From an uncultured Eubacteriales bacterium (lineage in GTDB: Bacteria > Bacillota > Clostridia > Christensenellales > Aristaeellaceae), in assembly GCA_902761825.1 (NCBI GenBank), contig CACWLY010000028.1, positions 1-51,071 on the forward strand: 51,071 nucleotides of DNA, read 5' to 3'. The notes under the pieces are model-generated. The model had not been told where the DNA came from, ran no database searches, and saw only the letters and a list, made by a program, of their open reading frames with translations. The position numbers and the translations under genes are program-made. The stretch's first letter is position 1, and each line of letters starts with the position of its first letter. Below, in pieces: positions 1 to 7,487 of the stretch.

Positions 1-113
1 GGCAGGCTAAGGGCGGGCAATCCGCAGATTGCCGCCCGCAACCCGCGCTTCCCGCAGGGAGTAGCGCGGGGCGAGCCAGAAGAAAGCGCGTATTTCCTGC
101 CTGTTCCGCGGAA
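1..113. other. Structured intergenic DNA at the window edge
   Basis: No gene is visible before position 220. Bases 1-6 (GGCAGG) can pair with 96-101 (CCTGCC). Inside lie two hairpins: 12-36, with arms around GGCAATC/GATTGCC and one bulge, and 42-70, with CCCGCGCT/AGCGCGGG enclosing TCCC/GGGA. Together they would form a three-way junction. The palindrome TTCCGCGGAA follows at about 104-113. No T-run follows, so these are not ordinary terminators. The element may continue left of the window. Confidence 0.4.
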
Positions 114-167
114 ATTTGGCGCTTTTGTCTTAAATCACCATTCACATCATGGCCCTTAGAACGCGAA

Positions 168-203
168 TAATATAAAAGCCCGGCAGCGTGAGGCTGCCGG
201 GCT
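168..203 (-). terminator. Rho-independent terminator of the PhnD-like gene
   Basis: An 11-bp perfect stem (177-187 with 193-203) has a 5-nt loop and is followed on the minus strand by TTTATATT. It lies 17 bp after the stop codon of the 220-1266 gene, so it closes that transcript. Confidence 0.9.
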
Positions 204-219
204 GAACTGTCCGGGAGGA

Positions 220-1266
220 TTATTTCACGGCGGTCAGGGCCTGACGGGCGGCGTCGTAATCGCTGTCCTGGGCGATGGCATAGCCGGTGTGGCTGTACAC
301 GGAGAAGATCGCCTGGCCTTCTTCGGTGTTGATGATGTTGATCAGAGCGGTCTGCAGCGCGTTGATGAATTCGGGGTTGTTGATCTCGGGCTTGGCGGTG
401 GTGATGGCGACGGTGTCGTTGTAGATGCCGGAGGTCACGCCGATCACGTTCAGCTCGTCCCAGATGGCGCCTTCGCGGCCCATGCCCTGCTTGCCGGTGT
501 CGTCCTTCTGATCGGTGGGCAGGTTCCAGGGCTTCTCGTAGTCGCGGCGGCCATCCGCGTAGCAGCAGATGATGTCAACCTGCTCGGCGGCAGCCTGCGC
601 GAACGCGTCGGCATAGCCCAGGTTTACAACGCTGGAGAGGTCGGAGATCTTCTTGCCGTCGTAGTTGTTCATCAGCCACATGGTGGGATAGATGTAACCG
701 GCGGAAGAGGAGGTATTGCCCACGGCCCAGGTGCAGTCGTTCAGCTCGTCCCAGGTCAGCTTTTCACCGGCGTTGACCTTGGCGGCCAGGGCCTTGCCCT
801 TCTCGGTGGGGGCGGCGTAGATCAGGGAACGGTAGAAGGTCACCTGATTCTCGGTGGGCAGGGTCTTGTTGGCGATGCCGTTCCAGTCGGCGGGGTTTTC
901 GCTGTCGTTGGACAGGCCCGCGCGGGTAGCGGTCAGGATTACGGCGACTTCCTGATTCTGGCTGTAGATGGCATAGGTGCCGCCCGGCAGCCAGCCGACG
1001 TCGATGGTGCCGGCGCTCATGGCTTCGCCGGTGGCTTCATAGCTGGTGCCCACGGAGATTTCAACCTTGCCGATGTCATAGCCCAGCTTGGCCATTTCGG
1101 CCTGAACGAGCTCGGGCAGGTTCTTGGTGCCGGTAATGATCACGTCGGCATCCTTGGAAGGTACAAACTGGAAGGTCAGTGTATCCATCTTGATGTTGTC
1201 GGCCAGAGCCGCCGCGCAGGACAGCACCATGACCAGTGCCAGGATCAGAGATACGAGCTTTTTCAT
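220..1266 (-). CDS. PhnD-like ABC transporter substrate-binding protein (orphan)
   Basis: This is an exported type II periplasmic-binding protein of 348 aa. It resembles phosphate/phosphite/phosphonate binders of the PhnD family. The pattern is visible in an early FVPS segment, a middle stretch with SAGTIDVGWLP (compare GxxDIxWL) and NTSSSAGYIYP (compare the ligand-binding STSG loop). The signal peptide, residues 1-23, ends in AALAD. Cys17 stands in a poor lipobox context (VLSC), so release by signal peptidase I looks more likely than lipidation. The start has AGGAGGAG upstream. The gene has its own promoter and terminator, and no matching ATPase or permease is adjacent. It follows a nucleoside-type importer on the same strand, which does not prove they work together. 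The ligand is unknown; a vitamin precursor or other small anion remains possible. Confidence 0.8.
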   Translation of the reverse strand: MKKLVSLILALVMVLSCAAALADNIKMDTLTFQFVPSKDADVIITGTKNLPELVQAEMAKLGYDIGKVEISVGTSYEATGEAMSAGTIDVGWLPGGTYAIYSQNQEVAVILTATRAGLSNDSENPADWNGIANKTLPTENQVTFYRSLIYAAPTEKGKALAAKVNAGEKLTWDELNDCTWAVGNTSSSAGYIYPTMWLMNNYDGKKISDLSSVVNLGYADAFAQAAAEQVDIICCYADGRRDYEKPWNLPTDQKDDTGKQGMGREGAIWDELNVIGVTSGIYNDTVAITTAKPEINNPEFINALQTALINIINTEEGQAIFSVYSHTGYAIAQDSDYDAARQALTAVK

Positions 1267-1310
1267 GTTTTTCTCCTCCTAAAAGTCATGTAACGGGGTA
1301 CGGAAACAGT

Positions 1311-1339
1311 ATAATATACAGGCGTAAAGAATGTGTGAA
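1311..1339 (-). promoter_or_regulatory. Sigma-A promoter of the PhnD-like gene
   Basis: On the minus strand, TTCACA (1334-1339) is followed after 17 nt by TATTAT (1311-1316). A TATACT box overlaps it. This suggests that 220-1266 is transcribed separately from the permease upstream. Confidence 0.6.
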
Positions 1340-1391
1340 AAATGTATTACCGAATAATAACTTTCCACGCCTCCGCGCCGGTATTGCCGGG

Positions 1392-2345
1392 TCAGCGCTC
1401 CTCGCGGAAATAGGCCAGGCCCAGGCTTTGCGGGGGCTGGTTTTCGCGCTTGTTGCGCACGGAGCTGATGATCAGCACGATGATGGTGACCACGTAGGGC
1501 AGCATTTTGAGCAGCGGCTTCATGGCCATGGTCACGCGGATCCAGCTGATGTTGGTGATATAGCTGCTGCACGAGAACAGCACGCCGAACACCGTGGAGC
1601 CGATGATGGTCACGTGCGGACGCCACAGGGCGAAGATCACCAGGGCGATGCTCAGCCATCCGAAGGCTTCCAGGCTCAGGTAGGCTTCCTGGGAGGCCAT
1701 GTAGTCGATGATGTAGTAGAAGCCGCCCAGCCCGGCGATGCCGCTGCCGATGCAGGTAGCCAGGTATTTGTATTTGGTCACGTTGATGCCCACGGCGTCG
1801 GCGGTGGCGGGGTTTTCGCCCACGGCGCGCAGGTGCAGGCCCGCCTTGGTGCGGAACAGCACCCAGCTGGAGACGATCGCCACGATGACCGCAAGGAAGA
1901 ACAGCACGCCCAGGCACTGCAGGCTGTCCTGCCGTCCGGCGAAGGGCCAGCGGTACAGCTGCTTGGGGCCGACCAGGTATACGGTGGCGTCCAGCTTGAT
2001 CATGATCACCTTCATCAGGCCCACGCCGAAGGTGGTCAGCGCGAGGCCGGTCACGTTCTGGTTGGCGCGCAGCGAAACCGTCAGGAAGGAATAGATCAGC
2101 CCGCACAGCATGGACAGCGTCAGCGCGCCCAGGATGCCCAGAATCACGATCAGGAAGCCCGGAAGCCCGCTTTTGCCGATCATATTCAGCACCAGACAGC
2201 CGCCCGCGCCGCCCATGCACATGATGCCGGGAATGCCCAGGTTCAGGTGACCGGCCTTTTCGGTCAGGATCTCGCCGGTGGAGCCGTACATGAAGGTGGC
2301 GCCGAAGGCCAGCGAGTCGATCAGAAAATTCAGCCAGATATTCAT
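1392..2345 (-). CDS. BMP-type ABC importer permease, second subunit (NupC/YufQ-like)
   Basis: This membrane subunit has 317 aa and about eight to nine hydrophobic segments. It belongs to the BPD_transp_2 permeases that serve BmpA-type nucleoside importers. Family hallmarks are the N-terminal EKAGHLNLGIPG stretch, and GLHLRAVGENPATADAVGI in the cytoplasmic loop that contacts the ATPase. The chosen start is the ATG at 2345, which overlaps the TGA of the upstream permease as ATGA. A longer in-frame reading upstream would only overlap the other permease. The C-terminus is basic and cytoplasmic. It is the last gene of the four-gene importer operon. Confidence 0.9.
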   Translation of the reverse strand: MNIWLNFLIDSLAFGATFMYGSTGEILTEKAGHLNLGIPGIMCMGGAGGCLVLNMIGKSGLPGFLIVILGILGALTLSMLCGLIYSFLTVSLRANQNVTGLALTTFGVGLMKVIMIKLDATVYLVGPKQLYRWPFAGRQDSLQCLGVLFFLAVIVAIVSSWVLFRTKAGLHLRAVGENPATADAVGINVTKYKYLATCIGSGIAGLGGFYYIIDYMASQEAYLSLEAFGWLSIALVIFALWRPHVTIIGSTVFGVLFSCSSYITNISWIRVTMAMKPLLKMLPYVVTIIVLIISSVRNKRENQPPQSLGLAYFREER

Positions 2346-3466
2346 TTGACGGCCTCCTTTCCGGCCTTCTGCTTCGCGCCGCGGAAATGCACCTCGTAAT
2401 TGATGAAAAATTCGCAGCCGATGATAAAGAACAGGATGATGCCCACGATCACGTTGGGCAGCGCGCCGCTGACGTCGAAATCCTGGCTGATCTGGGCCGC
2501 GCCCTGGTTGAGCAGCTGGATCAGGCCGGCCGTCAGCACCATCGCCGCCGGGTTGAATTTGCCGAGCCAGCTGACCATGATGGCGGTAAAGCCCTGTCCG
2601 CCGGCCGATTCGGTCGTGATGGACTGATCCAGGCCCGCGCCGATCAGATAGCCCGCCAGGCCGCACAGCGCGCCGCTCAGGAGCATGGTGCGGATGACGA
2701 CCTTTTTGTCGTTGATGCCCACGTACTGGGCGGTGCGGACGCTTTCGCCCACGACGCTGATCTCATAGCCGTGCTTGGTGTAGTTCAGGTAAATATACAG
2801 GCACACGGTCAGCGCCAGCACGATCAGGATGATCAGCAGATACGCCTGGCCGCCCACGGTGGGCAGCTTGCCGAATTTCTGCTTGGGCAGCGTGCCCGAG
2901 CCGTTGGTGACCCACACCTCCAGGAAGAAGGCGACCAGATAGGTGGCGACGTAGTTCATCATCAGGGTGAACAGCGTTTCGTTTGTGTTCCAGCGCGCCT
3001 TGAACAGGGCGGGGATCAGGCCCCACGCCGCGCCGCAGACCAGAGCGGCAAGCAGCATCAGGATCAGCAGCAGCCATTCGGGGATCTTGCCGCCCAGGTA
3101 GAAGGCGACCGCAATGCAGCCCAGCACGCCGACAAGCGTCTGTCCTTCGCCGCCGATGTTCCAGAAGCGCATGCGGAAGGCCGGGGTCAGCGCAAGCGCG
3201 ATGCACAGCAGGATGGACAGGTTTTTCAGATATTTCCATATTTTGCGCGAGGTTGAAAAGCTGCCCTTGATAAAAGTGTAATAAAATTCCCCGATCCTGC
3301 CCGGATTGGCGCGCAGCCTTTCGATCAGCAGGAAAGCGACCAGGCCGCACAGCGCCAGTCCCAGCGCGACGGCGGCCAGGCGGATCATCCAGGCCTTGAG
3401 CGGATGGATGGAGGAGCGCTTGCTCAGATGGATCAGGGGCTCGCGGGTTTCGCTTGTACGGGCCAT
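2342..3466 (-). CDS. BMP-type ABC importer permease, first subunit (NupB/YufP-like)
   Basis: The protein has 374 aa with many hydrophobic helices. It is a BPD_transp_2 permease of the nucleoside-importer group. Visible hallmarks are RMRFWNIGGEGQTLVG in the N-terminal half and HGYEISVVGESVRTAQYVGI in the ATPase-coupling loop. The start ATG at 3466 follows directly on the TAA of the ATPase gene. Its GGAGG site sits inside the end of that gene, so the two are translationally linked. The first 25 or so residues are charged and cytoplasmic, which is usual for this subunit. It would pair with the 1392-2345 product as a heterodimer. Confidence 0.9.
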   Translation of the reverse strand: MARTSETREPLIHLSKRSSIHPLKAWMIRLAAVALGLALCGLVAFLLIERLRANPGRIGEFYYTFIKGSFSTSRKIWKYLKNLSILLCIALALTPAFRMRFWNIGGEGQTLVGVLGCIAVAFYLGGKIPEWLLLILMLLAALVCGAAWGLIPALFKARWNTNETLFTLMMNYVATYLVAFFLEVWVTNGSGTLPKQKFGKLPTVGGQAYLLIILIVLALTVCLYIYLNYTKHGYEISVVGESVRTAQYVGINDKKVVIRTMLLSGALCGLAGYLIGAGLDQSITTESAGGQGFTAIMVSWLGKFNPAAMVLTAGLIQLLNQGAAQISQDFDVSGALPNVIVGIILFFIIGCEFFINYEVHFRGAKQKAGKEAVK

Positions 3467-5170
3467 TTACGCGTCCTCCTTCCTTGCGCGGTCGGTCTTT
3501 GTCATCATCAGGCCGATCTCTTCCTTGGTCGCCGTGCGGGCGTCCACAATGCCGGTCACCGCGCCCGAGTTGATCACCAGGATGCGGTCGCACAGCTCCA
3601 GCAGCACGTCCAGGTCCTCGCCCACGAAGATCACGGCCACGCCGCTTTCCTTCTGCTTGTTGAGCAGATTGTAGATCGTGTAGGAGCTGTTGATGTCCAG
3701 GCCGCGCACGGGATAGGCGGCCATGAGCACCTTGGGGGTAAAGGCGATCTCGCGGCCCACCAGCACCTTCTGCACGTTGCCGCCGCTCAGGCGGCGCACC
3801 GGGCTGTTGACGCCGGGCGTGGAAACCTCCAGATCGTGGATGATCTCCTCGGCCAGTTCCTTGGGCTTTTTACGGTCCAGGAAGCCCGCGCGGCCCTTGC
3901 GGTAGCTGCGCAGCATCATGTTATCGGTGATGCCCATGCTGCCAACCAGGCCCATGCCCAGGCGATCCTCGGGCACGAAGGAGAGGCGCACGCCCAATTG
4001 CCGGATCTCCAGCGGCGTTTTGGCCTTCAGGTCGATCAGCTCGTCCTCCTTGAACAGCACGTCGCCCGATTCCACCCATTTTTTGATGGCGCCCGCGCTC
4101 ATCCCGTCGAAGGAGACGGGCTTCATGTTTTTGTCGTGGAACATGCCCTGCGCGCCGAGCTCCTTTACGCGCTTCATGCTCTTGTGGAAGAAGGTAACGG
4201 GCTTGTCCTTTTTCGGGTTATGGAAAATGATGTCGCCGGTGATCTGGGGCTGCAGCCCGGCGATGGCTTCCAGCAGCTCCCTCTGACCGCTGCCCGCGAT
4301 GCCCGCGATGCCGAGGATCTCGCCGCCGTTGGCGGTAAAGCTGATATCGCGGAGCACGTGGAGCCCTTCGGCGCTGTGCAGGTCAAGATGCGTCACGTCC
4401 AGGCGCGGCGTGGGATGATCGGGCAGCGTGCGGTCGATGTTCAGGCTCACCTTTTTGCCCACCATCAGTTCGGTCAGCTGGCTCTCGTTGGTTTCGGCCG
4501 TGTTCACCGTGGCGATGTGCTCGCCCCGGCGCAGGATGGCCACGCGGTCGCTGACCTCGAGCACCTCGTGCAGCTTATGGGTGATGATGATGATGGATTT
4601 GCCGTCGGCGCGCATGCGGCGCAGCACGTCGAACAGCCGCGTGATCTCCTGGGGCGTCAGCACGGCGGTGGGCTCGTCCAGGATCAGGATATCGGCCCCG
4701 CGGTACAGCACCTTGATGATTTCAACGGTCTGTTTTTCGGAAACCGACATATCGTAAATCTTTTTCTGCGGATCGATGTGGAAACCGTATTTATGGGCGA
4801 TCCCGGTGACCCGGGCGTTCACGTCCTTCAGGCTGTATCGGCCTTCCTCCCTGGTGCCCAGCACGATGTTTTCGGCGGCGGTGAACAGGTCCACCAGCTT
4901 GAAGTGCTGATGGATCATGCCGATCTTATGATCGAAGGCGTCCTTGGGCGAGCGGATGACCACCTCGCGGCCGTCCACAAAGATCTGTCCCTCGTCCGGA
5001 AAGTAGATGCCCGCGATCATGTTCATCAGGGTGGTCTTCCCGCAGCCGTTTTCGCCCAGGATGGCCAGGATCTCGCCTCGGTACACGTCCAGGTCGACGT
5101 GGCTGTTGGCCAGCACGTTGCCGAAACGCTTGGTGATTCCGCGCAGTTGAAGCGCAAGCTGTTTTTCCAC
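3467..5170 (-). CDS. BMP-type ABC importer ATPase, two ABC domains (NupA/YufO-like)
   Basis: The 567-aa protein energises import of a nucleoside-like ligand. Domain 1 has Walker A GENGCGKTT (residues 39-47) and Walker B ILILDEP (about 161-167). Its signature reads MSVSEKQ (141-147) instead of the usual LSVGQQQ. Domain 2 lacks the Walker A lysine (GIAGSGQRE), as is common in this family, but keeps LSGGN. Thus one composite ATP site (Walker A1 with signature 2) looks canonical and the other degenerate. The domain 2 Walker B region reads AAYPVRGLD, where relatives have AQPTRGLD. Domain 2 also carries an insertion of roughly 60 residues before RLSFVPEDR. It is preceded by the BmpA-type gene and an intervening hairpin, and followed without a gap by the permease. 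Confidence 0.9.
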   Translation of the reverse strand: MEKQLALQLRGITKRFGNVLANSHVDLDVYRGEILAILGENGCGKTTLMNMIAGIYFPDEGQIFVDGREVVIRSPKDAFDHKIGMIHQHFKLVDLFTAAENIVLGTREEGRYSLKDVNARVTGIAHKYGFHIDPQKKIYDMSVSEKQTVEIIKVLYRGADILILDEPTAVLTPQEITRLFDVLRRMRADGKSIIIITHKLHEVLEVSDRVAILRRGEHIATVNTAETNESQLTELMVGKKVSLNIDRTLPDHPTPRLDVTHLDLHSAEGLHVLRDISFTANGGEILGIAGIAGSGQRELLEAIAGLQPQITGDIIFHNPKKDKPVTFFHKSMKRVKELGAQGMFHDKNMKPVSFDGMSAGAIKKWVESGDVLFKEDELIDLKAKTPLEIRQLGVRLSFVPEDRLGMGLVGSMGITDNMMLRSYRKGRAGFLDRKKPKELAEEIIHDLEVSTPGVNSPVRRLSGGNVQKVLVGREIAFTPKVLMAAYPVRGLDINSSYTIYNLLNKQKESGVAVIFVGEDLDVLLELCDRILVINSGAVTGIVDARTATKEEIGLMMTKTDRARKEDA

Positions 5171-5206
5171 GGCGGTCCTCCAAAAAATCTGCGATAATAT
5201 GGAACC

Positions 5207-5237
5207 GGACTGCCGCCCCCGCGAAGGGCGGCAGTCC
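5207..5237 (-). terminator. Hairpin between binding-protein and ATPase genes
   Basis: A 12-bp perfect stem (5207-5218 with 5226-5237) has a 7-nt loop and lies between the BmpA-type gene and the ATPase gene. No good T-run follows on the minus strand, so it is probably a partial attenuator or a 3'-end stabiliser that keeps the binding protein in excess over the membrane subunits. Confidence 0.6.
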
Positions 5238-5259
5238 GTATAATAATGATGTTGTTCGA

Positions 5260-6483
5260 TCAGAAACCTTTTTTGTCGTTCAGCAGCTTAATGCCGTCGA
5301 TGCGGGCGTCGAAGTAGGGAGCGGAACGATACAGGGACTCATGGAAGCAGCCGTCGTACACGACCTGGGTGCCTTCCACGAAAGCACCGTCGGTGTACTT
5401 GGGATCGGGACGCCAATCGTTGGTCAGGGGCTGACCGTTCACGGTGATGAAGCCCTCGGTATCCGTGTCGAACACGTTCAGGGTGCCGGCGATCAGCGCG
5501 GCCTGGGCGGCGTCGATGGCGGCCTGGGTGCCTTCGGCGGCGACGGCTTCGTTCAGGTCGGTCACGATGACGGAACCGCCTTCCATGGTGCCCACCCAGT
5601 CGGTGGCGATGGCTTCACCGGCGATGGTCTGGTTGATGATGTACTCGAAGTAGGGCTCCCAGTTGATGCGGGAATAGACCAGATAGGTGTTGGGGCAGGC
5701 TTCCTTGGTGGACACGTTGTAGCACACGTTGGGGATACCGGCGTTCTCGCAGGCGGTGGGAGCGCCCATGGAGTCGGCGTGCTGGCTGATCAGGTCGCAG
5801 CCCGCGGCGATCAGGGCCTCGGCGGCAGCCTTTTCTTCCTTTTCGTCATACCAGGAGCCGGTGAACTGCACCTTCATCTGCACGTCGGGGCAGACGCTCT
5901 TGGCGCCCAGATAGAAGCTGGTGTAGCCGGAGACCACTTCGGCGTAGGTGTAAGCGCCAACATAGCCCATCAGGGGAACTTCGCCCTTCAGGTTGCCGGC
6001 GGCCTTGATCTCGTTCAGCTTCATACCGGCGGCGATACCGGCCAGGTAGCGGCCCTGGTAGATATCGGCGAAGGCGTTGGACAGGTTGTCGAAGCCCTTC
6101 AGATGGGCCAGATCGCCGGTGGCGTGCACAAAGCGCACTTCGGGATTCTCGGCGACAACGTCGTCGGTGTAGAACTGATGGCCGTAGCTGTCGAAGAAGA
6201 CGATGTTGCAGTGTTCGTCGATGGCGTCCAGAGCGGTCTCGGCGCACTCGTTGGATTCGGGACGGTTGCGGTAGAACACGATCTGATCGTCGCTCAGGCC
6301 CAGCGCGGCAGCGGCTTCACGGGCGCCGTTCATGAAGTTCAGGTCATAGGTGGAGTTTTCATCGTGCAGCAGGATAACGCCGATCTTGATATCTTCCTTG
6401 GCGATGGGGGCGAAATCCGCCAGGGCGGAAGTCAGACCCATGCACAGGGCCAGAGTCAGCAGCAGGGCTACGAGCTTCTTCAT
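5260..6483 (-). CDS. BMP family (nucleoside-type) ABC substrate-binding protein
   Basis: This is an exported binding protein of 407 aa. It belongs to the BMP (basic membrane protein, BmpA/Med) family and delivers its ligand to the ATPase and permeases downstream. The type I binding fold shows in IKIGVILLHDEN near the N-terminus, FFDSYGHQF, a central VPLMGYVGAYTYAEVVSGYTSFYLGAK and LISQHADSMGAPTACE. These match the repeated alpha/beta pattern of the family. The signal peptide ends in SALAD and has no lipobox cysteine, which is odd for a Gram-positive BMP protein. I chose the ATG at 6483 because GGAGGAG precedes it. A longer reading by 15 residues lacks that support. The ligand is inferred to be a nucleoside or base from the family. 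Confidence 0.88.
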   Translation of the reverse strand: MKKLVALLLTLALCMGLTSALADFAPIAKEDIKIGVILLHDENSTYDLNFMNGAREAAAALGLSDDQIVFYRNRPESNECAETALDAIDEHCNIVFFDSYGHQFYTDDVVAENPEVRFVHATGDLAHLKGFDNLSNAFADIYQGRYLAGIAAGMKLNEIKAAGNLKGEVPLMGYVGAYTYAEVVSGYTSFYLGAKSVCPDVQMKVQFTGSWYDEKEEKAAAEALIAAGCDLISQHADSMGAPTACENAGIPNVCYNVSTKEACPNTYLVYSRINWEPYFEYIINQTIAGEAIATDWVGTMEGGSVIVTDLNEAVAAEGTQAAIDAAQAALIAGTLNVFDTDTEGFITVNGQPLTNDWRPDPKYTDGAFVEGTQVVYDGCFHESLYRSAPYFDARIDGIKLLNDKKGF

Positions 6484-6568
6484 GTTGTTTTCTCCTCCGT
6501 TTTCACAGTCGGTGGTGAGATTTGTCATATCTGGTAAAACACGAACGTTTTAACCGGATAACACGGTT

Positions 6569-6597
6569 ATTATACGGGATTTTGCCGATAAAAGCAA
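6569..6597 (-). promoter_or_regulatory. Sigma-A promoter of the BMP importer operon
   Basis: On the minus strand, TTGCTT (6592-6597) is followed after exactly 17 nt by TATAAT (6569-6574). About 85 nt of leader follow before the ATG at 6483. I found no purine-riboswitch core in the leader. Confidence 0.75.
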
Positions 6598-6650
6598 CCC
6601 TTTTCAATCAAATAATTATTAAATATTTGTTTCCGATTGCGAATATGTAC

Positions 6651-6683
6651 AAAAAAAAGGCCATCCGTTACAGGCGGATGGCC
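6651..6683 (-). terminator. Terminator of the aquaporin gene
   Basis: A 9-bp GC-rich stem (6659-6667 with 6675-6683) is followed on the minus strand by eight T. It lies just after the stop codon of the 6700-7386 gene. Confidence 0.92.
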
Positions 6684-6699
6684 GGAAAACGAAAAGCGG

Positions 6700-7386
6700 T
6701 TATTTTTCCAGCGCCTTGTACACGCAGGCGGCCAAACCGGAACCGATGAAGGGGCCGACGATGAACACCCACAGGGCCTTGAGGGGCTCGGCGTTGCCGC
6801 CGATGGCGGCCACCAGCGCGGGGCCGAAGGAGCGGGCGGGGTTGACCGAGGTGCCGGTCAGGCCGATGCCCAGGATATGCACGACCACCAGGGTCAGGCC
6901 GATCACCAGGCCGGCAAAGGAGCCGTGCTTCTGCTTGCTGCTGGTAACGCCCAGGATGGCGGTGACAAAGATGTAGGTGAGCACGATCTCAACCAGCAGG
7001 CCGGCGAAAGCGTTTCCGTTCACGCCCGCCAGGCCGTTGCTGCCATAGCCGCCGGTCATGTCGGTCACATTGCCGGTCTTGAAGATCAGGGCCAGCAGGG
7101 CCGCGCCGATCAGCGCGCCGGCGCACTGGGAAATCACGTAGCCGATAAAGTCCTTGACGCTCAGGTCGCCGCGGATCACCATCGCCAGCGATACGGCGGG
7201 GTTGATGTGGCAGCCCGAAATGTTGCCGATGGAATACGCCATGGCCACGATCGTCAGGCCAAAGGCGAACGCCGTGAGGATATAGCCGCCGCCGTTCGCG
7301 GCGTCGCAGCCCACCAGCATGGCGGTGCCACAGCCCAGCACGACCAGCGTCATGGTGCCGATGCATTCAGCCAGATACTTTTTCAT
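6700..7386 (-). CDS. aqpZ: Aquaporin, MIP family, AqpZ type
   Basis: This is a 228-aa membrane channel with six transmembrane helices. The two half-helix motifs are HINPAVS (Asn62) and SVNPARS (Asn182). The selectivity-filter residues Phe42, His170, Thr179 and Arg185 sit at the same spacing as Phe43, His174, Thr183 and Arg189 of E. coli AqpZ. This predicts a water channel rather than a glycerol facilitator, which would have Gly in place of His. The gene is monocistronic, with its own promoter and terminator and an AAGGAGG site before the ATG. No glycerol kinase is nearby, which fits a water channel. Confidence 0.93.
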   Translation of the reverse strand: MKKYLAECIGTMTLVVLGCGTAMLVGCDAANGGGYILTAFAFGLTIVAMAYSIGNISGCHINPAVSLAMVIRGDLSVKDFIGYVISQCAGALIGAALLALIFKTGNVTDMTGGYGSNGLAGVNGNAFAGLLVEIVLTYIFVTAILGVTSSKQKHGSFAGLVIGLTLVVVHILGIGLTGTSVNPARSFGPALVAAIGGNAEPLKALWVFIVGPFIGSGLAACVYKALEK

Positions 7387-7424
7387 GGAAAAAAGCCTCC
7401 TTTTGATTGGTTTTGTCCGGGCCT

Positions 7425-7453
7425 ATTATAGTACGGTCCGTCGAAAAGTTCAA
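7425..7453 (-). promoter_or_regulatory. Sigma-A promoter of the aquaporin gene
   Basis: On the minus strand, TTGAAC (7448-7453) is followed after 17 nt by TATAAT (7425-7430). The leader is about 30 nt. Confidence 0.8.
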
Positions 7454-7458
7454 GCGCC

Positions 7459-7476
7459 CGGCCCGTAACCGGGCCG
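7459..7476 (-). terminator. Hairpin at the end of the glycosidase operon
   Basis: CGGCCCG (7459-7465) pairs with CGGGCCG (7470-7476) around a 4-nt loop, just after the GH67 stop codon. No adjacent T-run follows on the minus strand, so it is at best a weak terminator. Some read-through into aqpZ is possible. Confidence 0.4.
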
Positions 7477-7487
7477 AAGCGGAACGG

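Noticed and set aside
6484-6568. Purine riboswitch in the leader of the nucleoside-type importer
   Set aside because: The leader is only about 85 nt and I could not find the conserved core or two kissing hairpins.
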